Source: Streptomyces uncialis
Lineage (GTDB): Bacteria; Actinomycetota; Actinomycetes; Streptomycetales; Streptomycetaceae
DNA length: 64,000 nucleotides
NCBI RefSeq assembly: GCF_036250755.1
Contig: NZ_CP109583.1
Span: 2,790,001-2,854,000, forward strand
Direction of reading: 5' to 3'
Shown: in pieces, positions 46,397 to 55,143 of the stretch
Numbering within the stretch: position 1 is the stretch's first letter
How the letters are laid out: every line of letters begins with the position of its first letter
Notes under the pieces: generated by a model
The model's database searches: none
What the model saw: only the letters and a program-made list of their open reading frames with translations
Told to the model about the DNA's origin: nothing
Position numbers and translations under genes: made by a program

Positions 46397-47362
46397 TCAG
46401 CCCTCGATGTCGCCGAAGTGGTCCCAGCCGCCCTTGTGCGTCCAGGGCGCGCCGTCGACCGTGACCTGGGGCAGCGCCGACGGATTGAGGACCTCGCCGA
46501 TGATCCGCCAGCGCGCGGGGAGCTTCACCTCGGGCGGGAAGGTCGCCACGATGGCGTGGTCCTCGCCCCCGGTGAGCACCCACATGAGCGGGTCGACACC
46601 GACGGCGGCTGCGATGTCGTTCATCTGCGACGGCACGTCCACCGCGCCCGAACGGACGTCGATCCGGACCTTGCTGGACTCCGCGATGTGCCCGAGGTCG
46701 GCGATCAGCCCGTCGCTGACGTCGGTCATCGCGGTCGCGCCGAGTCCGGCGGCGGCGGGACCCGCGTGGTACGGGGGTTCGGGCCTGCGGTGGGCCTCCA
46801 CGAAGGCCCGCGGTGAGCGGAATCCCCGGGAGAGGACCGCGTGCCCGGCCGCCGACCAGCCCAGCCAGCCCGTGACGGCGACCACGTCACCGGGCTGTGC
46901 CCCGGCCCGGGTCACCGGTTCGTGGTTGCGCAGATCGCCGAGCGCGGTGATCGCCAGGGTGATCGTCTCGCCCCGTACGACGTCCCCGCCGACCACGGCG
47001 GCGCCCGCGACCTGGCATTCGTCGCGCAGCCCGTCCATCAGCTCGGTGGGCCAGGTCACCGGCAGTTCCGCCGGGACGACGAGCCCGAGGAGCAGCGCGG
47101 TGGGCACGGCGCCCATGGCCGCGATGTCCGCGAGGTTCTGTGCGGCGGCCTTGCGGCCCACGTCGTAGGCGGTGGACCAGTCGCGGCGGAAATGACGTCC
47201 TTCGAGCAGGACGTCGGTGCTGGCGACGACCCGCCGGTCGGGGGCGGTCACCACCGCGGCGTCGTCGCCCGGCCCCAGCCGTACCGCCGGGGTGGTGGTG
47301 AGCCGGGCCGTCATCTCTTTGATGAGCCCGAACTCGCCCAGCTCTCCCACGGTGCCCTTCAT
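46397..47362 (-). CDS. thiL: Thiamine-monophosphate kinase
   Basis: 321 residues from the ATG at 47362 ([17 protein letters not shown]). It phosphorylates thiamine monophosphate to the active diphosphate. Motifs: [10 protein letters not shown] near residue 30, [15 protein letters not shown], the [10 protein letters not shown] block and [15 protein letters not shown]. Upstream of thiD on the same strand, divergent from the RAM-domain gene. Confidence 0.96.
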   Translation of the reverse strand: MKGTVGELGEFGLIKEMTARLTTTPAVRLGPGDDAAVVTAPDRRVVASTDVLLEGRHFRRDWSTAYDVGRKAAAQNLADIAAMGAVPTALLLGLVVPAELPVTWPTELMDGLRDECQVAGAAVVGGDVVRGETITLAITALGDLRNHEPVTRAGAQPGDVVAVTGWLGWSAAGHAVLSRGFRSPRAFVEAHRRPEPPYHAGPAAAGLGATAMTDVSDGLIADLGHIAESSKVRIDVRSGAVDVPSQMNDIAAAVGVDPLMWVLTGGEDHAIVATFPPEVKLPARWRIIGEVLNPSALPQVTVDGAPWTHKGGWDHFGDIEG

Positions 47363-47589
47363 CGTCGTACTGCCCCTTCCGCGCCGGTCCGGCTGCCGTG
47401 CCCGGCCGCGAGCGGCGTACGGGCGCGGACCGTTCCTGTCCTGGGTACGGTCGGCATGACCGTCAACGTGTGCCGTGCGTGCACCTCGTGCGCGCCACAG
47501 CCCCCGCGGGTCTCCCCGCGGCGAGCGGCGACGCGATAACGTGGCGTCTCTTCTCCCCACATGATCCTCGTGGCCGCCCTGGAGGTTCC

Positions 47590-47823
47590 GTGGTACAGGC
47601 GTACATCCTGATCCAGACGGAGGTCGGCAAAGCGTCGACCGTCGCTGACACGATCAGCAAGATCCCGGGGGTGATCCAAGCAGAGGACGTGACCGGACCG
47701 TACGACGTGATCGTGCGGGCGCAGGCCGACACCGTCGACGAGCTGGGCCGCATGGTGGTTGCCAGGGTCCAGCAGGTGGACGGCATCACCCGAACCCTGA
47801 CCTGCCCGGTCGTTCATCTGTAG
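47590..47823 (+). CDS. Stand-alone Lrp/AsnC ligand-binding (RAM) domain protein
   Basis: 77 residues from a GTG at 47590, with GGAGG 5 nt upstream. The whole protein is the RAM/ACT-like domain (VQAYILIQTEVGKASTVADT, IPGVIQAEDVTGPYDVIVRA, GITRTLTCPVV) with no helix-turn-helix. Such SraM-type proteins bind amino acids and may modulate full-length Lrp proteins; the ligand is unknown. It is followed 20 bp later by the DUF3515 gene. Confidence 0.92.
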   Translation: MVQAYILIQTEVGKASTVADTISKIPGVIQAEDVTGPYDVIVRAQADTVDELGRMVVARVQQVDGITRTLTCPVVHL

Positions 47824-47843
47824 CCCCCGTCTACCCTAGGCCG

Positions 47844-48335
47844 GTGAACATTCTCCGTCGCCGGCCCCGTTCACTCGCCGGGCCGTCCGTCCTCGCCCTG
47901 CTGTTCACCGTCACCGGTTGTTCCGTACTGGACGGACCGGCGACGGCGGCGGTGCCTTCTCCGGGCGCGGCGGCGGACCGGCTGTGCCGGGACCTGCGCG
48001 AGGAGCTCCCCGAGCGGGTGGAGGGGCTCGGCAGGCAGGACCCGGAGCCCTCGTCCGAACTGACCGCCGGATGGGGTGATCCGGCGATCATACTGCGCTG
48101 CGGTGTGCCCAAGCCCGCGGCGCTCCTCGATCCGAAGGCCGAGAGCGTGACGGCCGACGGTGTGGCCTGGCTCATCGAGCCGCAGAAGAACGGTTCCTTC
48201 CGTTTCACCACCGTGCAGCGCCGCGTGTATGTCGAGGTGTCCCTGCCGAAGTCCCGTACGGGCGGGGGCGTGAACCCGCTGCTCGACTTCGCGGAGCCGG
48301 TGAAGAAGACGGTCCCGGAGGGCATCCCCGACTGA
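47844..48335 (+). CDS. DUF3515 lipoprotein
   Basis: 163 residues from a GTG at 47844. The signal peptide ends in a lipobox-like FTVTGCS, Cys26 being the probable lipidated residue. The body matches DUF3515 (AADRLCRDLREELPERVEG, GWGDPAIILRCGVPKPAAL, VAWLIEPQKNGSFRFTTVQR, RRVYVEVSLP). Membrane-anchored; function unknown. It follows the RAM protein and is convergent with ddl. Confidence 0.88.
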   Translation: MNILRRRPRSLAGPSVLALLFTVTGCSVLDGPATAAVPSPGAAADRLCRDLREELPERVEGLGRQDPEPSSELTAGWGDPAIILRCGVPKPAALLDPKAESVTADGVAWLIEPQKNGSFRFTTVQRRVYVEVSLPKSRTGGGVNPLLDFAEPVKKTVPEGIPD

Positions 48336-48448
48336 TCCGGGGAGGTGTCCGGAGCGCCGTGCTTCACCGTCCCCTCACCTCTGCCCGCCGCCGCCCCGGC
48401 GCGGCGGCCGGCGGGCCGGGGCCGGGCGGCGGACGCGCGGGAATCGGG

Positions 48449-49600
48449 TCAGCGCAGTCCGGTGGAGCGCCGGAGCGCGGCCTGCACGAGCCGGTCCACC
48501 AGCTCCGGGTAGGGCACCCCGCTCGCCTCCCACATCCGCGGGTACATCGAGATGGGGGTGAACCCGGGCATCGTGTTGATCTCGTTGATGACGAACGTCC
48601 CGTCCTCCGTGAGGAAGAAGTCCGCGCGGACGAGCCCCTCGCAGGACGCGGCCTCGAACGCGGCGACCGCGAGCCGCTGGATCTCCGCGGTCTGCTCGGG
48701 CGTCAGCGGCGCGGGGATGATCCCGGCGGCGGAGTCGATGTACTTCGCCTCGAAGTCGTAGAAGTCATGGGCCTGGACGGGCGGGATCTCGGCGGGCACG
48801 CTCGCGCGCGGGCCGTCCTCGAACTCCAGGACACCGCACTCGATCTCCCGGCCCCGCAGCAGCGACTCGACCAGGAACTTCGGGTCGTGGCGCCGGGCCT
48901 CCTCGATCGCCTCGTCCAGCTCCTCGAAGGAACCGGCCTTGGTGATGCCCATCGAGGAGCCCGCGCGGGCGGGCTTGATGAACAGCGGCCAGCCGTGCTC
49001 GGCCGCGAAGTGGGCGATCCGCTCCCGCGCGCCCGTCTCGTCCTGCTCCCACTCCCGGGGCCGCACCACGAGATACGGGCCGACGGGCAGGCCGAAGGAC
49101 TGGAAGACGCGCTTCATGTAGTCCTTGTCCTGACCGACGGCCGAGGCGAGGACCCCGGAGCCGACGTACGGCGTCCCGGAGAGTTCGAGGAGCCCCTGAA
49201 GGGTGCCGTCCTCGCCGTACGGGCCGTGCAGGACCGGGAAGACCACATCGACGTCGCCGAGGGCCTTGGGCACGGCACCGGGCTCGGTGTAGACGACCTC
49301 GCGGTCGTTCGGGTCGACAGGGAGGACGACACTGCCCTCGGACGACTCGGCCAGCTGGTCGACGTTCGGCACCTGACGGTCGGTGATCGCCATCCGGTCC
49401 GGTTCGTCGGCGGTCAGCGCCCAGCGCCCGTCCTGGGTGATGCCGATCGGCAGCACGTCGTACTTGGTGCGGTCGATGGCACGCATGACGGCGCCCGCCG
49501 TGACGACGGAGATGCCGTGCTCGGAACTGCGGCCGCCGAACACGACGGCCACACGCGGCTTGCGGAGCCGGTGGCCCTGGGGTGAGGTCTCGCTGCTCAT
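48449..49600 (-). CDS. ddl: D-alanine--D-alanine ligase
   Basis: 383 residues from the ATG at 49600. ATP-grasp enzyme making the D-Ala-D-Ala peptidoglycan precursor. Motifs: VVFGGRSSEHGISV at the N-terminus, FPVLHGPYGEDGTLQG, KPARAGSSMGITKA, and the C-terminal EINTMPGFTPISMYPRMWEA. Neighbouring genes are housekeeping ones, so the ordinary ligase is more likely than a VanA-type resistance enzyme. Confidence 0.97.
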   Translation of the reverse strand: MSSETSPQGHRLRKPRVAVVFGGRSSEHGISVVTAGAVMRAIDRTKYDVLPIGITQDGRWALTADEPDRMAITDRQVPNVDQLAESSEGSVVLPVDPNDREVVYTEPGAVPKALGDVDVVFPVLHGPYGEDGTLQGLLELSGTPYVGSGVLASAVGQDKDYMKRVFQSFGLPVGPYLVVRPREWEQDETGARERIAHFAAEHGWPLFIKPARAGSSMGITKAGSFEELDEAIEEARRHDPKFLVESLLRGREIECGVLEFEDGPRASVPAEIPPVQAHDFYDFEAKYIDSAAGIIPAPLTPEQTAEIQRLAVAAFEAASCEGLVRADFFLTEDGTFVINEINTMPGFTPISMYPRMWEASGVPYPELVDRLVQAALRRSTGLR

Positions 49601-49716
49601 ATCGCGTTGAGCGTACCCGTTGCCCCGCCGTGGGTCAGCGCGCCCGGGCCGCGTCGTACGACGGACCGCGGCGGGTCCGCCCGGCGCGGCCCGGTGGGCG
49701 GCGCCGGGCGGCCGGC

Positions 49717-50727
49717 TCAGCGGCGTTCGGCCTTGGCGCTGCGGGACATCAGTTCCCTGAGCGCCACGACCGGCGGCTTGCCCTCGTGGACGATGTCGAC
49801 GACGGTCTCCGTGATCGGCATGTCGACCCCGTGCCGGCGGGCCAGATCGGCCACGGACTCGCAGGACTTGACGCCCTCGGCGGTCTGCCGGGTGACCGCG
49901 ATGGTCTCCTGGAGGGTCATGCCCTTGCCGAGGTTGGTGCCGAAGGTGTGGTTGCGCGACAGCGGCGACGAGCAGGTGGCGACCAGGTCCCCGAGCCCGG
50001 CGAGCCCGGAGAACGTCAGCGGGTCGGCGCCCATCGCGAGGCCGAGGCGGGTCGTCTCGGCGAGCCCCCGGGTGATCAGCGAGCCCTTGGCGTTGTCGCC
50101 GAGGCCCATCCCGTCGGCGATGCCCACGGCGAGCCCGATGACGTTCTTGACGGCCCCGCCCAGTTCGCAGCCGACGACGTCGGTGTTGGTGTACGGGCGG
50201 AAGTACGGGGTGTGGCACGCGGCCTGGAGCCGCTGGGCGACGCCCTCGTCGGCGCAGGCGACGACGGACGCGGCGGGCATCCGGGCGGCGATCTCCCGGG
50301 CGAGGTTCGGCCCGGTGACGACGGCGACGCGGTCGGCGCCGACCTTCGCGACATCCTCGACGACCTCGCTCATCCGCATCGCGGACCCCAGCTCGACGCC
50401 CTTCATCAGCGACACCAGGACGGTGCCCGGGGCGAGCAGCGGCGCCCAGTCCGCGAGATTGGCGCGCAGGGTCTGCGAAGGAACCGCGAGGACGGTGAAG
50501 TCGGCTCCGGCGGCGGCCTCGGCCGGGTCGGTGGTGGCCCGCAGGTTCGCGGGCAGTTCGACGCCCGGCAGATAGTCCGGGTTGGTCCGGGTGGAGTTGA
50601 CGGCGTCGGCGAGTCCGGCGCGGCGGCCCCACAGGGTCACGTCGCAGCCCGCGTCCGCGAGCACCATCCCGAATGCCGTTCCCCAGGAGCCGGTGCCGAA
50701 GACGGCCGCCTTCACGGTGCTGGTCAC
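49717..50727 (-). CDS. gpsA: Glycerol-3-phosphate dehydrogenase (NAD(P)+)
   Basis: 336 residues from the GTG at 50727. Supplies sn-glycerol-3-phosphate for phospholipids. The Rossmann fold starts VFGTGSWGTAFGMVLADAG; catalytic Lys region GCELGGAVKNVIGLAVGIADG and GLAGLGDLVATCSSPLSRN are intact. The start overlaps the stop of plsC by 4 bp, coupling two consecutive phospholipid steps. Confidence 0.96.
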   Translation of the reverse strand: MTSTVKAAVFGTGSWGTAFGMVLADAGCDVTLWGRRAGLADAVNSTRTNPDYLPGVELPANLRATTDPAEAAAGADFTVLAVPSQTLRANLADWAPLLAPGTVLVSLMKGVELGSAMRMSEVVEDVAKVGADRVAVVTGPNLAREIAARMPAASVVACADEGVAQRLQAACHTPYFRPYTNTDVVGCELGGAVKNVIGLAVGIADGMGLGDNAKGSLITRGLAETTRLGLAMGADPLTFSGLAGLGDLVATCSSPLSRNHTFGTNLGKGMTLQETIAVTRQTAEGVKSCESVADLARRHGVDMPITETVVDIVHEGKPPVVALRELMSRSAKAERR

Positions 50728-51491
50728 TTGCCGCCCTCGATGTCGTGGTCGATGTGTTCCGCCGCTGTCCTGCGGCGCTGTTCGACTCGCACATGGCGCG
50801 GGTCGTAGCGGGTGTGCGGGGCCTTCTCCCCGCGCAGCAGCTCCAGCTGCTCGGTGATGGCCGCCATGATGACCTCCGTGGCCTCCTTGAGGAGTTCCGG
50901 GGTCGGTTCCCGGTCGTGGAACCGGGAGAGGTCCACCGGGGGTCCCGCGAGCACATGGTGCGTCTTGCGGGGCCACAGGTCGGGCTTGCTCGCGTACGGC
51001 GGCAGCAGCAGGTTGGCGCCCCACTGGGCCACGGGGACGACCGGGCAGCCGGTGGCGAGCGCCACCCGGGCGGCGCCCGTCTTGCCGATCATGGGCCACT
51101 GGTCCGGATCGCGGGTGAGGGTGCCCTCGGGGTAGAAGGCGACGCATTCACCGCGTTCGACGGCGCCGATCGCGGCCCGGAAGGCGCTGAGCGCGTCGGT
51201 GCTCTCGCGGTAGACGGGGATCTGGCCGGTGCCACGCATCGCCGCACCCACGAAGCCCTTACGGAAAAGAGCGTGCTTGGCCAGGAAACGGGGCACTCGT
51301 CCCGTGTTGTACTGAAAGTGGGCGTAGGCAACCGGGTCCACATGCGAATTGTGGTTGACCACGGTGATGAATCCGCCCTCGGCCGGAATGTTCTCCATTC
51401 CTCGCCAGTCCCGCTTGAACAGAACCACCAGTGGCGGTTTGCACAGGACCGCCGCGAAGCGGTACCAGAAGCCGACTTTTCGGCGGGACAC
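50724..51491 (-). CDS. plsC: 1-acyl-sn-glycerol-3-phosphate acyltransferase
   Basis: 255 residues from the GTG at 51491, chosen because GAGAAAGG lies 6 nt upstream; an in-frame GTG at 51515 would overlap that site. Motif I NHNSHVDP (NHx4D) near residue 47 and motif III YPEGTLTRD near 123. Makes phosphatidic acid. A basic C-terminal tail follows. Paired with gpsA and divergent from cofC. Confidence 0.92.
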   Translation of the reverse strand: MSRRKVGFWYRFAAVLCKPPLVVLFKRDWRGMENIPAEGGFITVVNHNSHVDPVAYAHFQYNTGRVPRFLAKHALFRKGFVGAAMRGTGQIPVYRESTDALSAFRAAIGAVERGECVAFYPEGTLTRDPDQWPMIGKTGAARVALATGCPVVPVAQWGANLLLPPYASKPDLWPRKTHHVLAGPPVDLSRFHDREPTPELLKEATEVIMAAITEQLELLRGEKAPHTRYDPRHVRVEQRRRTAAEHIDHDIEGGK

Positions 51492-51670
51492 GCGAACACC
51501 TTTCTCTCGTTCCACCGGGGCCCGGTGAGCCCCTGGTCAGGCGCCCAAGTGTGGCTCCGGGGCGCCCCTCTGTCGAGGACACCGTACGCCCGGGGGGCCG
51601 GCGGTCACGTCCTGCTCAGGGCGGGTCCGGGGGTGCCCGCGCGCGGGGTCCGGACCGGGGGCAGGTCACA

Positions 51671-52393
51671 ATGGGCGCGATGAACGGGGACGGAGCGCGT
51701 GTGCGGTGGACGCTGGTCGTCCCCTTGAAGCCCTTGGCGCGGGCGAAGAGCAGGCTTTCGGACACCGCGCCGGACGCCGTACGGCCCCGGCTGGTCCTCG
51801 CCTTCGCGCAGGACACCGTGGCCGCGGCGGGTGCGAGCCCGGCGGTACGCGATGTGGTGGTCGTCACGGACGACCCGCTGGCAGGGCGGGAACTGGCCGG
51901 ACTGGGCGCGCGGATCGTCCCCGACGCGCCCCGCCGCGCGCCGGACCGCACCCGCGACCGCACGCCCGACGACGGGCTGAACGCGGCGCTGACGCACGGC
52001 GTGGCCACGGTGCGTCTGGGGCGGCCCGACGCGGCGGTGGCCGCGCTGAACGCGGATCTCCCCGCATTGCGCACCGAGGAATTGACCCGCGTTCTCGAAC
52101 AGGCCGCCCGTTTTCCGCGCGCATTCCTCGCGGATGCTGCGGGAATCGGTACGACATTGCTCACCGCGTTGTCCGGGCGTGAACTGCTGCCCCTTTTCGG
52201 GAACGCCTCCAGAATGCGGCACAGGGGTTCCGGGGCGGCCGAGATCATGCTTCCGGGTATCGATTCCGTCCGCCAGGACGTCGATACCGGTGCGGATCTG
52301 CGTACCGCCCTTTCCCTCGGCGTGGGCCCCCACACCCAAAAAGCAGCGACCCTCCTCCCCCACCCCGGACACCCCCCGCGCTCCCACCTCTGA
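51671..52393 (+). CDS. cofC: 2-phospho-L-lactate guanylyltransferase (coenzyme F420 synthesis)
   Basis: 240 residues from the ATG at 51671 (or 51680). Nucleotidyltransferase of the MobA-like fold: LVVPLKPLARAKSRLSD near residue 15, VVVVTDDPLAGRELAGLGA, AALNADLPALRTEEL with the acidic metal site, and FGNASRMRHRGSGAAEI. In mycobacteria the equivalent enzyme uses phosphoenolpyruvate; the substrate here is not shown. Followed by repeat cluster F. Confidence 0.9.
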   Translation: MGAMNGDGARVRWTLVVPLKPLARAKSRLSDTAPDAVRPRLVLAFAQDTVAAAGASPAVRDVVVVTDDPLAGRELAGLGARIVPDAPRRAPDRTRDRTPDDGLNAALTHGVATVRLGRPDAAVAALNADLPALRTEELTRVLEQAARFPRAFLADAAGIGTTLLTALSGRELLPLFGNASRMRHRGSGAAEIMLPGIDSVRQDVDTGADLRTALSLGVGPHTQKAATLLPHPGHPPRSHL

Positions 52394-52799
52394 ACACACC
52401 CCAGGTCTGTCCGGGTGGGCGCGCTTGTTCCTGTGCCGTCGTCCTGGGGTGCGCAGTTCCCCGCGCCCCTTTGGGGGCGCCTCAGCCTCCTGAGGCTGGC
52501 CGTCGTCCGCGGGCTGTCCGGAGAATCCCGACCGGCGCCGCCCCGAAGAACCCACCGGGGGTGCCCCAAAGGGGCGCGGGGAACTGCGCAAAAGACGAGA
52601 ACCGGCCCGCACCCGAAGAGCGACGGACAGGGGCAGCATCCAGGGGCGCGGGGAACTGCGCACCCACCGGGCGACGGCACAGGGACAAGCGGGCCCACCC
52701 GGACAGACCCAGAAGCGCAAGCGAAGGCGACCCGCAGGGACAAGGCGACCGCAGGAGGCAGCATCGGCCCCACGCCCGCCGGGAAGCTACCGTGTGGGG
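52394..52799. repeat. Mosaic repeat cluster F (after cofC)
   Basis: One plus-oriented unit at 52451-52470 faces two minus-oriented units at 52570-52589 and 52642-52661 (72 bp apart). Between the orientations is a short version of the central core (about 52503-52565, with GGAGAATCCCGACCGG). The unit at 52451 forms GCGCCCC-TTT-GGGGGCGC. The promoter of the 67-residue gene must be in the last 100 bp. No gene seen. Confidence 0.85.
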
Positions 52800-53003
52800 A
52801 TGCAAGCCACCGCGTACACGTACGACCAGGAGACCCGCAGCGGCAGCGTCCTCCTGGACGACGGCACCCCCGTCCCGTTCGACGCCCCCGCGTTCGACGC
52901 GGGCGGCCTCCGCCTGCTCCGCCCCGGCCAGCGTGTCCGGATCGAGGTCACCGGCGAGGCCGGGGCCCGCCGCGTCACCCTGATCACCCTCCAGACCTTC
53001 TGA
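52800..53003 (+). CDS. 67-residue conserved hypothetical protein
   Basis: ATG at 52800, with a GTG two codons upstream. The sequence (MQATAYTYDQETRSGSVLLDDGT) looks like a small beta-barrel: alternating hydrophobic strands, Gly/Asp turns, LLRPGQRVRIEVTGE, ending RRVTLITLQTF. It is reminiscent of cold-shock-type OB folds (SGSVLLDDGTPVPF) but lacks the RNP aromatic motifs. Conserved beside hupS in Streptomyces (from memory). Function unknown. Confidence 0.8.
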   Translation: MQATAYTYDQETRSGSVLLDDGTPVPFDAPAFDAGGLRLLRPGQRVRIEVTGEAGARRVTLITLQTF

Positions 53004-53032
53004 CGCCGCCGGACAGCGCCCGGACAGCCCGC

Positions 53033-53062
53033 GGGCCGGGCTCCCCGAGGGGAGTCCGGCCC
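53033..53062. terminator. Bidirectional terminator before hupS end
   Basis: GGGCCGGGCTCCCC-GA-GGGGAGTCCGGCCC: 14-bp stem with one G-U pair, between the convergent 67-residue gene and hupS. Confidence 0.85.
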
Positions 53063-53090
53063 GGCGCGTGAGTGCCTGCGAGGCCCTGCC

Positions 53091-53774
53091 CTACCGCTTG
53101 CGGGCGGTGGCCTTCTTGGCGGTCGTCGTCTTACGCGCGGTCGACTTCTTGGCCGGCGCCTTCTTCGCGGTGGTCTTCTTCGCGGGCGCGGTCTTCTTGG
53201 CCGCGGCCGTCGTCTTCTTGGCGGTGGCCGTGGTCTTCTTGGCCGCCGTCGTCTTCGCGGGGGTGGCCTTCTTCGCCGTGGCGGTGGTCTTCTTCGCCGT
53301 GGTCTTCTTGGCGGTGGCCGTGGTCTTCTTCGCGGCGGCCGTCGTCTTCCTGGCGGCGGCCGTGGTGGTGGCCTTGCGGGCCGTGGCCTTCTTGGCGGTG
53401 GCCTTCTTCGCCGCGGCCTTGGTGGTGGTCCTGGTGCCACCGGTCAGGCTGCCCTTGGGGGCCTTCTTGACGGAGACCTCGCCGCCCTTGGGGAGCTTCT
53501 TGGAACCGCTCACCAGGTCCTTGAACCCCTGGCCCGCACGGAAACGGGGCACGGAGGTCTTCTTGACCCGCACGCGCTCCCCGGTCTGCGGGTTACGGGC
53601 GTACCGCGCCGGCCGCTCGACCTTCTCGAACGAGCCGAAGCCGGTGACCGAAACACGGTCCCCACCGACAACTGCGCGCACGATGGCGTCGAGTACGGCA
53701 TCGACGGCGTCAGCGGCCTGCTGACGGCCGCCGACCTTGTCGGCAATCGCTTCTACGAGCTGCGCCTTGTTCAC
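53091..53774 (-). CDS. hupS: HU-family nucleoid protein with lysine-rich tail
   Basis: 227 residues from a GTG at 53774, GAAGGGGAAG upstream. Residues 1-93 are a standard HU fold (MNKAQLVEAIADKVGG, VTGFGSFEKVERPARYARNP, PRFRAGQGFKDLV). Residues 100-227 are an Ala/Lys/Thr tail with repeated KKTTA/AKKTT units, similar to histone H1 tails. S. coelicolor HupS compacts DNA in spores. Upstream sequence is AT-rich with a TATATAT stretch (53838-53844) that may hold the promoter. Confidence 0.96.
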   Translation of the reverse strand: MNKAQLVEAIADKVGGRQQAADAVDAVLDAIVRAVVGGDRVSVTGFGSFEKVERPARYARNPQTGERVRVKKTSVPRFRAGQGFKDLVSGSKKLPKGGEVSVKKAPKGSLTGGTRTTTKAAAKKATAKKATARKATTTAAARKTTAAAKKTTATAKKTTAKKTTATAKKATPAKTTAAKKTTATAKKTTAAAKKTAPAKKTTAKKAPAKKSTARKTTTAKKATARKR

Positions 53775-53943
53775 GTCTTCCCCTTCGGAGACATTGCCAG
53801 AACGAATCTGTTCAAGCTTTTTCGCACGTTAGGCAGATATATACCGCAAATCAAACACGAAACGGGCTAATCACCCTTGTGCCGCAACGAACTCGACCGC
53901 TGCCGGCTCGGTCGCGTCCGTCATGACCCGATGCGGCTGCCGC

Positions 53944-54171
53944 TCAGGTGTCTTCGGGGATTCGCCCCTCGTCGAGGTCCGCGTTCAATCGCTTCAGACG
54001 CCTTGCCGCATCGGCGAGGTCGTGTTTGGCCACGGCCGTAATGACCAGCAGCTTCCGGGTCAGCGCCATCCGTACGCCCTCCGGGACTTGCAGTGCGCGC
54101 ACCTTGGCGTGCGCTTCCTTCAATTGGTCCGCCACGACCCCGTAGAGCTGGAGTTGGTCGTCGCGTTCCAT
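53944..54171 (-). CDS. Small helical conserved hypothetical protein
   Basis: 75 residues from the ATG at 54171 (MERDDQLQLYGVVADQLKEA). It is predicted mostly helical and amphipathic (LKEAHAKVRALQVPEGVRMA, TRKLLVITAVAKHDLADAAR). It has no metal or catalytic motif. It lies between hupS and leuD in the usual Streptomyces order. Function unknown. Confidence 0.82.
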   Translation of the reverse strand: MERDDQLQLYGVVADQLKEAHAKVRALQVPEGVRMALTRKLLVITAVAKHDLADAARRLKRLNADLDEGRIPEDT

Positions 54172-54544
54172 GCACCGATTGTGCCATCTAGGGCGAGTTG
54201 TCGCCCCCCCAGGGTGCAACTGTGCAGCTCGGAGGGCATTTCGGGTCAGTATCCGGGTCGCTCACGCAAGTCACCTTTCGGACTCTTCTCGCTCTGGCAG
54301 CAGGGTAGTTGGCCCCGGCACCGGACCGCCATGGGCGGGCGGCGGACACCGAAAAGTGCGCACACGGATGTACCCCCAACCGTGGCACGGATGGGGGTAC
54401 ATCAAGGGGGTCGAGCGGGCGCCCGGGGCACCGGAAGGGCCCGTTCGGGGCGGTCGGGCGGGTCCCGGTCCCGGTGGCCGGGACCCGCCCGCCGGCACTG
54501 GGCCGTTCGGGCCGGTCCGGGCCTCGCGAGGGGCCGCGGCCGGG
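54172..54544. other. Gap between leuD and the 75-residue gene, with two strong hairpins
   Basis: 373 bp. GATGTACCCCC / GGGGGTACATC (perfect 11-bp stem, 15-nt loop) lies at 54367-54403. GGGCGGGTCCCGG / CCGGGACCCGCCC (perfect 13-bp stem, 9-nt loop) lies at 54456-54490. No gene with credible coding features. Confidence 0.6.
54456..54490 (-). terminator. Probable leuCD terminator
   Basis: Perfect 13-bp GC-rich stem with 9-nt loop, 54 bp past the leuD stop; no T-run, as is normal in Streptomyces. Confidence 0.7.
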
Positions 54545-55138
54545 TCAGACCGGGAGGGTGCGCGGCTTGTGGGAGGGCCGGCGTGCCTCGTACGCGGTGA
54601 TGTCCGTCTCGTTGGCGAGGGTGATGCTGATGTCGTCCAGACCGTTCAGCAGCCGCCAGCGGGCGTTCTCGTCCAGCTCGAACGGGGCGGTGAGGCCCTC
54701 GGCCCGCACCTCGCGGGCCTGGAGGTCGACGGTGATCTCGGCCTGCGGGTCGGCCTCGGTCAGCTCCTGGAGCGCGTCCACGACCTTCTGCTCGATCACT
54801 ACCGTGAGCAGGCCGTTCTTCAGCGAGTTGCCCCGGAAGATATCGGCGAAGCGCGACGAGATGACCGTCTTGAAGCCGTAGTTCTGGAGCGCCCATACGG
54901 CGTGCTCACGCGAGGAGCCGGTACCGAAGTCGGGGCCCGCGACCAGGACGCTGGCACCCTGGCGCTCGGGGCGGTTGAGGATGAAGTCGGGGTCCTTGCG
55001 CCACGCCTCGAAGAGCCCGTCCTCGAAGCCGTCGCGGGTGACCTTCTTCAGCCAGTGCGCGGGGATGATCTGGTCGGTGTCGACGTTGCTGCGGCGCAGC
55101 GGGACGGCCCGGCCGGTGTGGGTGGTGAAGGCTTCCAT
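54545..55138 (-). CDS. leuD: 3-isopropylmalate dehydratase small subunit
   Basis: 197 residues. Small subunit of isopropylmalate isomerase in leucine synthesis. Signatures: [20 protein letters not shown] near residue 19, [37 protein letters not shown]. Follows leuC by 5 bp, so the two subunits are co-expressed. Confidence 0.97.
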   Translation of the reverse strand: MEAFTTHTGRAVPLRRSNVDTDQIIPAHWLKKVTRDGFEDGLFEAWRKDPDFILNRPERQGASVLVAGPDFGTGSSREHAVWALQNYGFKTVISSRFADIFRGNSLKNGLLTVVIEQKVVDALQELTEADPQAEITVDLQAREVRAEGLTAPFELDENARWRLLNGLDDISITLANETDITAYEARRPSHKPRTLPV

Positions 55139-55143
55139 GGTCC

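Noticed and set aside
48449..49600. Glycopeptide-resistance D-Ala-D-Lac ligase
   Set aside because: There is no vanH or vanX neighbour and the context is the conserved housekeeping ddl-gpsA locus.
53091..53470. Possible frameshift giving the low-complexity end of hupS
   Set aside because: Lys/Ala/Thr repeats continue in one frame and match the known two-domain HupS form.
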